Source: Halobacteriales archaeon QH_8_64_26 (GTDB lineage Archaea; Halobacteriota; Halobacteria; Halobacteriales; Halococcaceae). Taken from it: DNA of 64,000 bases. Where the stretch lies: the NCBI GenBank assembly GCA_003021725.1, contig PXRA01000045.1:1-64000 (forward strand), read 5' to 3'. Both the position numbers and the translations under genes were made by a program. The notes under the pieces were generated by a model. The model ran no database searches and was not told the DNA's origin. It worked only from the letters and a program-made list of their open reading frames with translations. Shown here piece by piece: positions 45,797-54,850 of this stretch. The first letter of the stretch is position 1, and every line of letters begins with the position of its first letter.

Positions 45797-46684
45797 ATGG
45801 CAGCTATCGCGTATCTGGCCGCTCTCGGTGCGGCCCTTTTCTGGGGGTTAGCGCCGGTTTCCTCGAAACGGGGGTTCGCCCACGGCGGCGACCCGGTCTC
45901 GGTCGCGATCATCGTTATCGCGACGAGCACCGGGATCTTCTGGGGCGGGTTAGCACTCACACAGGGCCCGACCGCTCTCGCCCCCGATCTCTCGGCGTTC
46001 GGGTATGGAATCTTCCTGTTCGGCGGCCTGATCGGGACGGCGGTCGGCCGGATCGGAAACTACGAGGGGATCGACCGAGTCGGTGCCAGTGTGAACAGCG
46101 CCGTCATCGCCTCGAATCCCCTCTTCGCCACGACCCTTGCACTCGCCTTTCTCGGCGAGGCGGTCTCGATCGTCCAGGCGGTCGGAGTAGTGGTCGTCGT
46201 CGGCGGTCTGGTCCTTCTCACTTTCTCGAAGGGCGGCGATGTCGCCGGCTGGCAGCCCCATGAACTACTCTTTCCGCTGCTGGCGGCGCTCGCGTATGGG
46301 ACCGCGAGCGTGATCCGCCGGTTCGGGCTCACGACGACGCCCGCCCGGCCGCTCGAAGCCGTCGCGCTGAACGAGACCGCCGCCCTGTTCGGACTGGGGA
46401 TCTTCGCCTTCTGGTCCGGTCGCCACGGACTGACGTCGATCCCGCTTCGTGGCTATGCCTACTTCCTCGGTGCCGGCGTCCTGAGCGGCACCGGACTCCT
46501 GTTGTTTTTCACCGGGCTGGATAACGGCCGTGTGGCCATCGTCACCACGCTCGTCGCTACCTCGACGCTGTTCGCAACGGCTTTTTCCTACGTCGGGCTC
46601 GGCGGGATCGAACGGATTACGCGGGAAATCGTCGCAGGCGTCGCCCTGGTCGTCGTCGGCGTCGGCGTGATAACGCTCGCTTGA
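45797..46684 (+). CDS. EamA/DMT-family transporter
   Basis: A 295-residue membrane protein with ten helices in two EamA repeats (AALGAALFWGLAPVSSKRG at the start; ELLFPLLAALAYGTASVIRR near 155). Members export or import metabolites; the substrate is unknown. It is preceded by a perfect tandem repeat that may carry its control region. Confidence 0.83.
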   Translation: MAAIAYLAALGAALFWGLAPVSSKRGFAHGGDPVSVAIIVIATSTGIFWGGLALTQGPTALAPDLSAFGYGIFLFGGLIGTAVGRIGNYEGIDRVGASVNSAVIASNPLFATTLALAFLGEAVSIVQAVGVVVVVGGLVLLTFSKGGDVAGWQPHELLFPLLAALAYGTASVIRRFGLTTTPARPLEAVALNETAALFGLGIFAFWSGRHGLTSIPLRGYAYFLGAGVLSGTGLLLFFTGLDNGRVAIVTTLVATSTLFATAFSYVGLGGIERITREIVAGVALVVVGVGVITLA

Positions 46685-46827
46685 GTACGAACTCGCTCGG
46701 TTCGATCGGCACGATCGGTTCAGCGATGGGTCGGTGGGAGAGGAATTGCCGAGTTCGGTCTCCGCCCTCCTATAGCCGAACCGATGCCTCTCGGATCGTC
46801 TATTCGTGCCAAGATATAACACACTAC

Positions 46828-46953
46828 ATGAACATCGTCGATCGAATCAGGCTACTCACCGTCGTCGCAGGGGCGATGTTCCTCACCGGACTCGTCTTCG
46901 TAGCGGACGCGAAGAACTTCATCGTCGAGAGAGACAGGGGTGTACGGGAGTAG
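46828..46953 (+). CDS. Possible 41-residue membrane peptide
   Basis: The short frame MNIVDRIRLLTVVAGAMFL... has one hydrophobic segment (about residues 8-26) and a charged C-terminus. A GATATAAC element lies just upstream, though closer to the ATG than a TATA box should be. No family recognised. Confidence 0.35.
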   Translation: MNIVDRIRLLTVVAGAMFLTGLVFVADAKNFIVERDRGVRE

Positions 46954-47113
46954 CCGGTCGCCGCCGTCTCGGTGAACGCTTCGTTTCACTGTCCTGATCG
47001 ACGGTGCGTCCGCTCTCGTGGTCGCTCGATCGGCATCCATCGTCGGTCGTGACGCCACCTCGCACCGCCCAAACGATGATAGGCTAGGGCTACGAACGCG
47101 AACGAACCGAACG

Positions 47114-47305
47114 ATGAGCGCGGTGCCCGACGCTGATCGGCGAAACTTCGCCGCGATCGTGTCCGTCACAGCGCTACTGGCGGTCGTCTACGTACTCGTC
47201 CCCCATCCGATCGCTCAGTACGGCGCGTGGCTCGTCGTCTTCACCATCTGGATGGTCTGGTTCGTCGCCGCCGCCGTCGAGTGGATCTCGACGGCCGACT
47301 TCTGA
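47114..47305 (+). CDS. Small two-helix membrane protein
   Basis: A 63-residue protein with two hydrophobic helices (about 12-28 and 35-57, YGAWLVVFTIWMVWFVAAAV). No recognised family. The ATG is chosen over a longer Arg-rich frame. It may belong with the other small membrane proteins of this stretch. Confidence 0.5.
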   Translation: MSAVPDADRRNFAAIVSVTALLAVVYVLVPHPIAQYGAWLVVFTIWMVWFVAAAVEWISTADF

Positions 47306-47423
47306 GTCGAGAGCCGATATTATCACAGAGTTGACACCGGAACGGTGAATCGAGGGCCTGACCGTAGGAAGAATTAAGAGCGTCTACTCCTAGCGAGGAC
47401 ACGAAAGAGTGGGTTGAGTAACC

Positions 47424-47894
47424 ATGGCAGGATTTGGCAACCTACTGAGCACCGTCGTGATGGGGCTGTTACTGATCGGGGTCGTAGCGTTCGTCCGGGC
47501 CCGAGGCTGGCGTCCCACGATAGGGAGCTGGCGTCCCGAGCCGGCGGAGAGCAGCGGTAGCAGGACCGACGCGTTGGCACACTACTCCGAGGCCGCTATC
47601 GAAACGGCGCGGAGCCCGAAGGTGTGGTACGTCACGTTCGTCCTCCTCGTCCTCGGGTTTCCAGGGGGTGCGGTCCTCCTCGTCGCCAGCCCGCCGGAGA
47701 TCGGTGGGGCGGTCTTCCTCGGATTGAGCCTCGCGTTCGGGGCCGTTCTCTGTGCCTTCCTCGTGTGGGGGATCTACCGTTCCGGTCGGCATCGAGGACT
47801 GAAGAGCGCACAGGCGGCCATGGCGGGAGCCTGGGCGCTTGGCTCGCTGCTGGTCGTCGCGATCGTCGTGAAACTCATCGTCTCCGCACCGTGA
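47424..47894 (+). CDS. Small membrane protein, unknown
   Basis: A 156-residue protein with four helices (about 8-25, 68-84, 91-111 and 135-153), separated by a polar loop. No family recognised. A TATA-like GAATTAAG lies about 46 bases upstream. Confidence 0.55.
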   Translation: MAGFGNLLSTVVMGLLLIGVVAFVRARGWRPTIGSWRPEPAESSGSRTDALAHYSEAAIETARSPKVWYVTFVLLVLGFPGGAVLLVASPPEIGGAVFLGLSLAFGAVLCAFLVWGIYRSGRHRGLKSAQAAMAGAWALGSLLVVAIVVKLIVSAP

Positions 47895-48018
47895 TCGGTA
47901 GTAACGTCGGTTCAGGACCGTCGAGCCCCGTCGAGCGGCGAGCGAGAACAGGTCTGGGGATCGGTCGCTCCTTAACAACGGGCGATCGAGTCGGCGCTCG
48001 ACACGTCGGAGTGCGTCG

Positions 48019-48309
48019 ATGACTCGGTTCGATGCGATCTCCGACGACTTCGACGCGTCGGTGCCGGTGGGCGAGACGCCCCGAGCGCGCTGTCCGTACT
48101 GCGAACGTCCCTTCCGCGCCGCGGACCTCTGTGCGCTCCACATCGGCCAGGTCCATCGAGAGGAGTGTACCGAGGCCGAACGCGAGGACTACGATGACGC
48201 CTACGACGCCGAATCCGATGCGCTATTCCTCTTTCAGCTCAAGGCGGTCGCTATGCTCGTCGTTCTCTCGCTCGGACTCACCTACACCTACGCGGTCGTC
48301 TGGACGTGA
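48019..48309 (+). CDS. C2H2-type zinc-finger membrane protein
   Basis: A 96-residue protein. CPYCERPFRAADLCALHIGQVH forms a single C2H2-like finger (about 25-46), an acidic linker follows, and a C-terminal helix (AVAMLVVLSLGLTYTYAVVW) probably anchors it to the membrane. This layout is common in haloarchaea; function unknown. It lies just before the terminal-oxidase cluster and converges with it. Confidence 0.7.
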   Translation: MTRFDAISDDFDASVPVGETPRARCPYCERPFRAADLCALHIGQVHREECTEAEREDYDDAYDAESDALFLFQLKAVAMLVVLSLGLTYTYAVVWT

Positions 48310-48348
48310 ACTGCTAGCTCGATTCATTCCCACCCACTCGACGGTCGA

Positions 48349-48756
48349 TTACTCCGTTCGTGGTAGCCTCGGATCCGAGGCCGGGTGAGGACTCGTTAGT
48401 CGTTCCACACAGAACCGACAGTAGCTGAACGCGGGATCGTTCTCGGTTCCACAGGCCGGGCAGGTAACCGACGGGGGCGTGGCAGTGGTGCGAGGGGGAT
48501 CGGCGGACGAATCGGCGATGTGAGCGTCCCGCGAGCGGGACTTTCGGACCTCATCGGCTCGCGAGTCGGTATCACGCTGGGGGTCGTCCGGCGACGCCTC
48601 GCGGTCGGCGCGGAACTCGACGGCGTGATCGCATGCCGGCTCCCCATCGGTCTCGACGCGTCGGGAGAGATAGACCACGAGCGGGAACTGGAGCAAGGGG
48701 AGGACGACGAGTACGAGCAGCCCCCATTCGAGCGCGCCCAAGTGGGTGAGTCCCAT
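48349..48756 (-). CDS. Membrane-anchored zinc-ribbon protein (DUF7577-like)
   Basis: A 135-residue protein. One N-terminal helix (LEWGLLVLVVLPLLQFPLVVYL, about 9-30) is followed by a long polar stretch and a C-terminal zinc ribbon (CPACGTENDPAFSYCRFC). It lies ten bases after the oxidase subunit IV gene on the same strand, so it is probably the last gene of that operon, perhaps an assembly or metal-handling factor; that role is inferred from position only. Confidence 0.68.
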   Translation of the reverse strand: MGLTHLGALEWGLLVLVVLPLLQFPLVVYLSRRVETDGEPACDHAVEFRADREASPDDPQRDTDSRADEVRKSRSRDAHIADSSADPPRTTATPPSVTCPACGTENDPAFSYCRFCVERLTSPHPASDPRLPRTE

Positions 48757-48766
48757 CGTCGGTTCC

Positions 48767-49036
48767 TCAGGTGATCGAATAGGAGGCGGCGACCGTCAGC
48801 GCGAGCGCCGCGAGCAACCCGGTGAGTATCAGGTACGAGAGCGACCGGGGCTCGTATCTGAGGTGTTGGTAGTAGCCAGCAACGACCAGTGCCTTCAGGA
48901 ACGATAGCACGATGATCGCCCCGAAGGCCACCCAGTACGCCTCCCCCAGAAAGCCGAGTTCCTCGACGGCCACCTGCAGGGTGGCGAAGGCGAACAGTAC
49001 CACGTAGATCGCCGCGTACAGTTTCGTTGATGCCAT
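48767..49036 (-). CDS. Cytochrome c oxidase subunit IV-like protein
   Basis: An 89-residue protein with three helices, the prokaryotic COX4 (CtaF-like) form: LYAAIYVVLFAFATLQVAVEELG, a central YWVAFGAIIVLSFLKALVVAGYYQHL and a last helix. The YYQHLRYEPRSL element is typical. It sits 12 bases after the fused subunit I+III gene in the operon and would stabilise the complex. Confidence 0.85.
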   Translation of the reverse strand: MASTKLYAAIYVVLFAFATLQVAVEELGFLGEAYWVAFGAIIVLSFLKALVVAGYYQHLRYEPRSLSYLILTGLLAALALTVAASYSIT

Positions 49037-49048
49037 TGTGTGTTCACC

Positions 49049-51694
49049 TCACAGGATGTAGAACAGCGGGAATAAGAACAGCCAGACGATATCGACGAAG
49101 TGCCAGTAGAGCCCGAAGTACTCGATCGGGCGCTCGTCCTCCAGGTAGGCTCCTCGGGTCGCCCGTGTGAGCATGTAGATCGCGATCACCAGGCCGGCGA
49201 TGACGTGCAGCGCGTGCAGTCCGGTCGTCAGGAAGAACGTCGAGGTCCGGACGTTCGTCGAAAGCAACAGGCCCTCGTGGAACAGTTCCTGCCACTCGAT
49301 TCCTTTGTTGAGGAGGAAGCCGATCCCGAGCGCGATAGTGAGGCCGAGACTCGCGACGACGCCCCTCTTGGACCCTTTCTCGGCGGCGACCATCGCGAGC
49401 ACGACGCTGAAACTGCTCGTCAGCAGGAGATAGGTGTTGACCAATCCCGGTAGCGGGTCGTGGGGGACCGGCTCCCAGCCGACCCAGCCCTGTGCGACCC
49501 GGATGAACACGTACGAGCCGATGAACGCGCCGAAGAGCACGACGTCGGATGCTAAAAATATCCACACGCCGGTCTTTACGTTCTCGATGCCGTCGAACGG
49601 CCAACTCTCCCCGAAAGGCCCCGAGGGACCGGTAAAGCGCTCCCTGGTAAGCCCGAACAACGAGCCCCCCGTCAGTAGCGCGCCGATCCCCGTGAGACCC
49701 GCATAGAAAGTTCCCGCGAAGCCGTCGGGGAACGACGCGCCCTGGAAGCCCGAGGCCCCCAACAGGAGCACGAACGCGCCGACCCCGATCGCCAGCGGCC
49801 AGATGCTCGCGTGATCCTCGCCTTCGCCTTCGTCTGTGATCCGCTCGTGGCCGGGGGCGTGGTCGGTGGCCTGATCGCTAACGGTGGCCACGCCGCCGTC
49901 GGTGAGTTCACCGCCGTCCGCCGCCGTCCCGCTACCGATCGCCGATCGTTCGTCCTCCGCGAGGAAGTCGATCGACCCGCTCCGGTAGCTCGGTATCCCG
50001 GGGAAATTTTCGAGGGGTGGTGGCGAGGGGACCGTCCACTCGGCGGTCGTCGAGTACGCCCAGGGATTGTCGCCGGCCTCCTCGCCGGTAAAGAGGCTCG
50101 CCGTGAGGTTGTAGAACATGAGGAGGAAGGAAGCCCCGAGCACGAACGCGCCGATCGTCGCGAGCTGGTGCCAGGGGGTCAGACCCGGCGGGTAGTCGAA
50201 CACCCGTCGGGGGGTCTCCCAGGCGAGGAACATCGGGAAATACAGCAGATTGAACCCGACGAAGTAGGCCGCGAAGTGAACCTTCCCCAGGAACTCGTCG
50301 TACATCTTCCCTGTTATCTTCGGGTACCAGTAGTACAACCCGCCGATCAGCGCGGTGACACCGCCGACCATTACGTAATGGAAGTGTGCGACCACCCAGT
50401 AGGTCCCCCGGAACTCGTAATCGAGCACCACCGCACCTAGGAAGACCCCGGTGATGCCGCCGACGATAAAGAGGACCAGCGCCCCGAAGGTAAAGAGGAA
50501 GGGGGTCACGAAGCGGATGCGCCCTTTGATCATCGTATAGATCAGCGAGAAGACCATCAAATCGAACGGCAGGGAGATGCCGATCGTGGTCGCCATGAAG
50601 AGGGTCTTGACCTGGAGGTTGATGCTGGTGAGAAACATGTGATGCATCCAGACGCCGAAGCTCTGGAGGGCAACGAGCACCATCGATGCGATGAACCACT
50701 TCCTGCCCACGAGTCGGCGGCCGGTGAAGGTCTGGAAGGTCTCTGCCATCACGCCGAGCGCGGGGAAGAAGACGATGTAGACCTCGGGGTGGCCGAAGAA
50801 CCAAAAGAGGTGTGCCCACAGCAGCGAGCCGCCCTCGGTGAAGGAGAAGTAGGTCGTGCCCAAGAGGCGATCCGAGGAGAGGATCATGAGCGCGGCGAGC
50901 AGCGCCGCGAAGGCAAAGAGCATCATCCAAACGGTGAGCAGAATCGTCCAGGTAAAGAGGGGTAAGCGCCTGAGGGTCAGGCCCTCCGCGCGCATCCGGT
51001 GCATGGTCGTCAAGAAGTTCACCGAGGAGACGGTGATCGAGACGACGAAGAGCAACAGCGCGAGGATCGCAGTCGTACTGCCGACCTCAGGGGTATACAT
51101 GGGCAGGTCGAGCGGGGCGTACATCGTCCACCCGCCGGCGAAGGACGCACCTTGGAAGAACGAAACGCCCAGTAGCAGCCCCGAGGCGGCGTACAGCCAG
51201 TACGACAGGGCATTGAGCCGGGGGAAGGCGAGGTCCTTCGCGCCGATCTGGAGCGGGACGATGTAGTTCGCGAAGCCGAAGGCAAACGGCGAGAGGAACC
51301 AGAAGACCATGATCAGCCCGTGGATCGAGACGGCTTGATTGTATGCGCCGGCGCTCAGAAGTCCCTGACCGGCCGTCCAGAGTTGGAGGCGCATAAGCAA
51401 CGCGAGCACGCCCCCGAAGATCAGGAAAAACAGCGCCGTCACGATGTAGAGTACCCCGACGTCCTTGTGGTTCGTCGTCACGAGGTACCGGCGTACCGAC
51501 CCGAGCGGCGGGAGCCCGTGGCCGTCCTCGGTATCGGTCCCCGCCCCCGAGGGCGTCGCGAACTCACTGTCGGTCGTCGCGTGCCCGCCATCGGCTTTCG
51601 TGTGCCTGCCGTCGGTTCTCCTGGACCCGTCATCCGTCGTTTTCGCTTCGTCGTCTCCGGTACTGTCGTTCATCGGTTGGCCGTCGGTCGTCAT
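49049..51694 (-). CDS. Haem-copper oxidase subunit I fused to subunit III
   Basis: An 881-residue fusion. Residues about 60-545 form subunit I: haem ligands His125, His437 and His439, CuB ligands His302, His351 and His352, and GHPEVY with the cross-linking Tyr306. D-channel residues Asn143, Asp154 and Asn161 are present, but the K-channel Lys position (PTGIKVF in canonical A-type enzymes) reads PFDLMVF, with Met380. A hydrophilic linker (about 545-630) joins subunit III (about 630-881) with its ExxxHxxH-like FHEGLLLSTN and FVDIVWLFLF. An acidic, polar extension of about 60 residues precedes the first helix. Overlaps the subunit II stop by four bases. It would reduce O2 in the membrane, presumably using a halocyanin. 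Confidence 0.9.
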   Translation of the reverse strand: MTTDGQPMNDSTGDDEAKTTDDGSRRTDGRHTKADGGHATTDSEFATPSGAGTDTEDGHGLPPLGSVRRYLVTTNHKDVGVLYIVTALFFLIFGGVLALLMRLQLWTAGQGLLSAGAYNQAVSIHGLIMVFWFLSPFAFGFANYIVPLQIGAKDLAFPRLNALSYWLYAASGLLLGVSFFQGASFAGGWTMYAPLDLPMYTPEVGSTTAILALLLFVVSITVSSVNFLTTMHRMRAEGLTLRRLPLFTWTILLTVWMMLFAFAALLAALMILSSDRLLGTTYFSFTEGGSLLWAHLFWFFGHPEVYIVFFPALGVMAETFQTFTGRRLVGRKWFIASMVLVALQSFGVWMHHMFLTSINLQVKTLFMATTIGISLPFDLMVFSLIYTMIKGRIRFVTPFLFTFGALVLFIVGGITGVFLGAVVLDYEFRGTYWVVAHFHYVMVGGVTALIGGLYYWYPKITGKMYDEFLGKVHFAAYFVGFNLLYFPMFLAWETPRRVFDYPPGLTPWHQLATIGAFVLGASFLLMFYNLTASLFTGEEAGDNPWAYSTTAEWTVPSPPPLENFPGIPSYRSGSIDFLAEDERSAIGSGTAADGGELTDGGVATVSDQATDHAPGHERITDEGEGEDHASIWPLAIGVGAFVLLLGASGFQGASFPDGFAGTFYAGLTGIGALLTGGSLFGLTRERFTGPSGPFGESWPFDGIENVKTGVWIFLASDVVLFGAFIGSYVFIRVAQGWVGWEPVPHDPLPGLVNTYLLLTSSFSVVLAMVAAEKGSKRGVVASLGLTIALGIGFLLNKGIEWQELFHEGLLLSTNVRTSTFFLTTGLHALHVIAGLVIAIYMLTRATRGAYLEDERPIEYFGLYWHFVDIVWLFLFPLFYIL

Positions 51695-52584
51695 GCTGAC
51701 CTCGTGGTGGTAGCCCCGAGGAGGGCGTTGCCCGTACTGTTCCCTCCAGTAGCGTTCGTCGTCCCGTTGGGCGCACCCGTAGTAGTAGCATTAGTAGCGT
51801 TAGCCCCCGCTTCGGTGGCGTTCCCCGATCCGGTCGCGTTCGCGCTCGTATTTGATGTATTGGCGTACCACTGCTCGAACGCCGTCGGTTCCATGACGAT
51901 CACCTCGGCGTTCATCGCGGAGTGACCGGCCCCGCAGAGCTCGTAACACGCCGCCTGGAAGGTTCCGGTCTCGCTCGCGGTGAACCACGACTCGGTCGTC
52001 TGGCCGGGGATCGCGTCTGATTTCACCTTGAACCGGGGTATGCCGAAGTTGTGCCAGACGTCCCGTGAGGTCACGGTCAGATCTATCCGCTCGCCTTGCG
52101 GGACCCGCAGGACCCCATCGGTGGTGTGGCCGTTGGGATACTCGAACTCCCAGCCGAACTGATAGCCGGTGACGTCCACCTCGAAGTCCTCCTCTCCCTG
52201 CGAGGGGGCTCCTTCGACGAACAACAGCGTGCCATAGGTCCAGGCGATCAGCGAGATGACGATGATCGCGCTCAAGGCAAGCGAGGTGAACAGCTTCCGC
52301 CCGCCGCCGCTGCCGGTCGGCAGTTCGCCGAGCGTCGGCCGATCGACCTCCTCGCCGTCCTCGCCTCCTTCGCCTCCCTCGCCGTCGGCGTCACCCCTGC
52401 CGGCATCGCGGTACTGGTAGGCGAGATAACACATGTACCCGATAACGACGATGCCGACCAGCGTCCCGAGCACCAGAAAGACGAAATAGATCTGCCTGAA
52501 CACTTCGACCATCGTCCCGCGCGGAACGATACCATTTTGCACGGGTAGGGACGTGGGTTCGGGCAGCTGGGTAAACCACGACAT
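51691..52584 (-). CDS. coxB: Cytochrome c oxidase subunit II with sequon-rich tail
   Basis: A 297-residue protein. Two membrane helices (about 30-57 and 98-118, separated by an acidic linker) precede a CuA domain. CuA ligands are His178, Cys213, Glu215, Cys217, His221 and Met224. The C-terminal 55 residues are an Asn/Thr/Gly-rich tail with nine N-x-S/T sequons (Asn242, 245, 249, 255, 262, 265, 273, 277, 282). The ATG at 52584 is 27-35 bases after a TATA-like element and is preferred to an upstream GTG. It delivers electrons to the fused subunit I. Confidence 0.9.
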   Translation of the reverse strand: MSWFTQLPEPTSLPVQNGIVPRGTMVEVFRQIYFVFLVLGTLVGIVVIGYMCYLAYQYRDAGRGDADGEGGEGGEDGEEVDRPTLGELPTGSGGGRKLFTSLALSAIIVISLIAWTYGTLLFVEGAPSQGEEDFEVDVTGYQFGWEFEYPNGHTTDGVLRVPQGERIDLTVTSRDVWHNFGIPRFKVKSDAIPGQTTESWFTASETGTFQAACYELCGAGHSAMNAEVIVMEPTAFEQWYANTSNTSANATGSGNATEAGANATNATTTGAPNGTTNATGGNSTGNALLGATTTRSA

Positions 52585-52610
52585 AACGTATACCACAGTA
52601 ATTTTGCCGG

Positions 52611-52620
52611 TACTTATTCA
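52611..52620 (-). promoter_or_regulatory. TATA-like element for the oxidase operon
   Basis: On the minus strand this reads TGAATAAGTA, 27-36 bases before the ATG at 52584, consistent with a leaderless transcript and supporting that start. Confidence 0.45.
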
Positions 52621-52829
52621 TTTCGGAGATCGGGGTCCCCTTCGAGCGGAAGGCGATGAACAACAGAGAGACGGGGAACGACGCCGGGAAGCGGAAAAAC
52701 ACGGGGGTACGGACGACTGTTTGCCGATCGATCGTCGGGCATGGATCGAGTGAGACCCGGGGCGGACCCGACGCCCGAATTCCCGATACGGACCGAACGC
52801 TTTTGTTTCGTGGTGTGTACTTTCATATC

Positions 52830-53357
52830 ATGGTCAACGAACGAACGGAGACGGAGGACGGGGAGATCGCCGATACTCAAACGGAGATCGAGGGGTTCGA
52901 CAGCATGATCGGCATCGCTCTCGACGGGGTCATCGGGGCGCTCGGGGGCCTGGTCGGAACGGCGGCGATGACCGTCGGTCTGCTCGTCGCCCAGTCCCTG
53001 GGGGCGTTCGACATGGTGTCGTTCGCCGACTTCGCCGAGCTGGTCGGGATCGCCGGGCTCTTTCCGGCCAACGCCGTCGCCGTCGGCTACCTGGTCTTTC
53101 TCGGCGGCGGGATGGTGATCTGGCCGCTGTTGTTCGCCGCCGCGGGGCTCTACCTGCCGGGCGAGACCTACGCCAAACGCGGCCTCCCCTACGGGTTCGT
53201 GCTCTGGACCGGCTTCGCGCCGGCTTTCTATCTCGATTACAGTGGGTTCTCGCTCGTGCTCTATCTGGTGTTGACCCTGATCGCGCACTTCTCGTATGGC
53301 TTCAGCCTCGGAGCGGTCTTCGATTACTTCACCGATCGGCCCGACACGCTGGTTTAA
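52830..53357 (+). CDS. DUF6789-like membrane protein near the oxidase
   Basis: A 175-residue protein with four helices (about 28-57, 70-104, 118-136 and 140-165) and a short acidic N-terminus. The GVIGALGGLVGTAAMTVGLLVAQSL start and the VLYLVLTLIAHFSYGFSLG segment resemble DUF6789 proteins, often found beside haloarchaeal oxidase genes. It is divergent from the oxidase operon. The ATG at 52830 (MVNERTE) is chosen over the longer Arg-rich frame. Function unknown; an oxidase-related role is positional inference. Confidence 0.68.
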   Translation: MVNERTETEDGEIADTQTEIEGFDSMIGIALDGVIGALGGLVGTAAMTVGLLVAQSLGAFDMVSFADFAELVGIAGLFPANAVAVGYLVFLGGGMVIWPLLFAAAGLYLPGETYAKRGLPYGFVLWTGFAPAFYLDYSGFSLVLYLVLTLIAHFSYGFSLGAVFDYFTDRPDTLV

Positions 53358-53518
53358 GCCGAGCCACGCGGAGGTCGATTCCGGAGAACGGGCGTTTCGA
53401 TCGCCCCCTCGGTGCTTGAAGGCTCGACGGCCCGGTTCGCACTCGTTCCGGGAGATCGCCCCGAACGGGGAACGTTCGCGCGGTCTCCTGCGACCGCAAC
53501 CGGAAGTGTGAGCACCGT

Positions 53519-54187
53519 TCAGGATCGTCCTCGCCGATAGCTCCAGGTCAACAGCCCGATCGTGAACAGGAAGATCGCCGTCCCGATGTCGTACGACCAC
53601 GCGTACGCGGCGGTCGTGAGACTCGCCGTCGGTCCCCCGATAAGCCCCAGCAGGGCAGCGAGAGCTGGTGCGGTACAGCCGATACAGGTCACGAGTCCGA
53701 GCACACCTGAGAGGACGCTGCGGGTCAGCACCAGCACGTTGGCGTACACCAGATACGCCAGCGAGGCGTATCCGATTACTTGGAACGGGACGAGGTACAG
53801 CCGGAGCCAGGGGCTCGAAAACGCCACCAACGGACCCCATCCCGGCGCGTACATCGCCACCCGGAGATCGATCGGTCGACCGGCGGCATCGAACCCGATC
53901 GTTCCCGGGAGATACAGGAGGACGAACAGGTACGCGCCCGCAACGGCGAGTCCGATAACTCGATGGGTCCGGGTACGCGGATCCGGGGAGACAGCACGGA
54001 GAACCCACAACCCTGCGTTGATCCAGACGAACGGGTAGAGCAAGTAGCGAAGCCCACCCGAGGGGGTCGCAGGCGTGAGCGCGAAGTAGGCGACCAATAG
54101 ATACGCCTCGATAGCGAGGACGGCGATCCAGACCCCCATCGTCCGCCGCTCCGGTGACCACCGACGGCCGTATGCGTCCAGGTTCAT
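53519..54187 (-). CDS. Polytopic membrane protein near the oxidase (DUF7546-like)
   Basis: A 222-residue protein with six or seven helices. It contains VTCIGCTAPALAALLGLIGG, a paired-Cys element in a helix that could bind metal or haem-related cofactor, or form a disulphide. Similar proteins occur near haloarchaeal terminal oxidases, but the function is not known. It is convergent with the DUF6789-like gene. Confidence 0.65.
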   Translation of the reverse strand: MNLDAYGRRWSPERRTMGVWIAVLAIEAYLLVAYFALTPATPSGGLRYLLYPFVWINAGLWVLRAVSPDPRTRTHRVIGLAVAGAYLFVLLYLPGTIGFDAAGRPIDLRVAMYAPGWGPLVAFSSPWLRLYLVPFQVIGYASLAYLVYANVLVLTRSVLSGVLGLVTCIGCTAPALAALLGLIGGPTASLTTAAYAWSYDIGTAIFLFTIGLLTWSYRRGRS

Positions 54188-54646
54188 ACGAGAACCGTAT
54201 CGGGAAGGGTCGGCCCCCCTCCGGCGACGAAGAGGGGACGGACGCCGAACGCGGGTGCTGCCACCGGGCGGACGAACCGGTCGCCGGTCGTCGGCACCAC
54301 TATCCTCATGATTTATTGGACGCCCTCTCGATGCGACGATAATAAAGCTTCGTGAGGGCGACGATGGACGACCGGCGAGCGCGTTCCGGAGGACGGGAAG
54401 GAATCACCGGCCAGGCGGACGAACGCGTAGGCACGATCGGAACGAAGGGCGGTCGTTTCGGCGAACGGATCACCGGACGCTTCGCCAACTCGGAGAGCCA
54501 TATCGGCCCCGGCGGTAGCGCTAACGATCACATCCGGCATGCCGTGCTGGGGGTCGTCCCCCGAGCGGTACTCCCTACTGGGGCGGATCCAGCTACGGGC
54601 GGATCGCCGAAATCGGCCGGAGGACCAGCGTGCTGATGCGGGAACG
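54188..54646. other. Intergenic region with a possible weak small gene
   Basis: No confident gene. A TATA-like GATAATAAAG (54338-54347) lies 26 bases before an ATG at 54364 that opens a 90-codon plus-strand frame, but its translation (Gly/Arg-rich, no domain) is not convincing, and the opposite strand is open too. Repeats, RNA genes and mobile-element ends were not seen. Confidence 0.3.
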
Positions 54647-54850
54647 ATGGATCGCATGACGCGCTCGGCCGTCGGGTACGCGCTCCTGTTCGCGATCCCA
54701 CCGGGTGTCGGCGCGGGGGTCTTCGTCTCCCGGATTCAGGCGGGATCGCTCGCGCTTGGCGTCGCGTTCGGTGCGCTGCTCTCGATCGCGATCTTCGTAT
54801 CGATCGTCTACGCGGCGAGCACCGGTACGCCCGACCACGACTGCCAGTAG
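54647..54850 (+). CDS. Small two-helix membrane protein
   Basis: A 67-residue protein with two hydrophobic helices (about 9-28 and 32-56) around SRIQAGSLALGVAFG. It resembles small DUF-type membrane proteins of haloarchaea, but no family is certain. The ATG at 54647 gives a compact start; an in-frame ATG three codons later is possible. Confidence 0.5.
   Translation: MDRMTRSAVGYALLFAIPPGVGAGVFVSRIQAGSLALGVAFGALLSIAIFVSIVYAASTGTPDHDCQ

Noticed and set aside
54364..54636. Possible 90-residue gene with a well-placed TATA element
   Set aside because: Gly/Arg-rich translation without domain, and an open frame on both strands; too weak to call.
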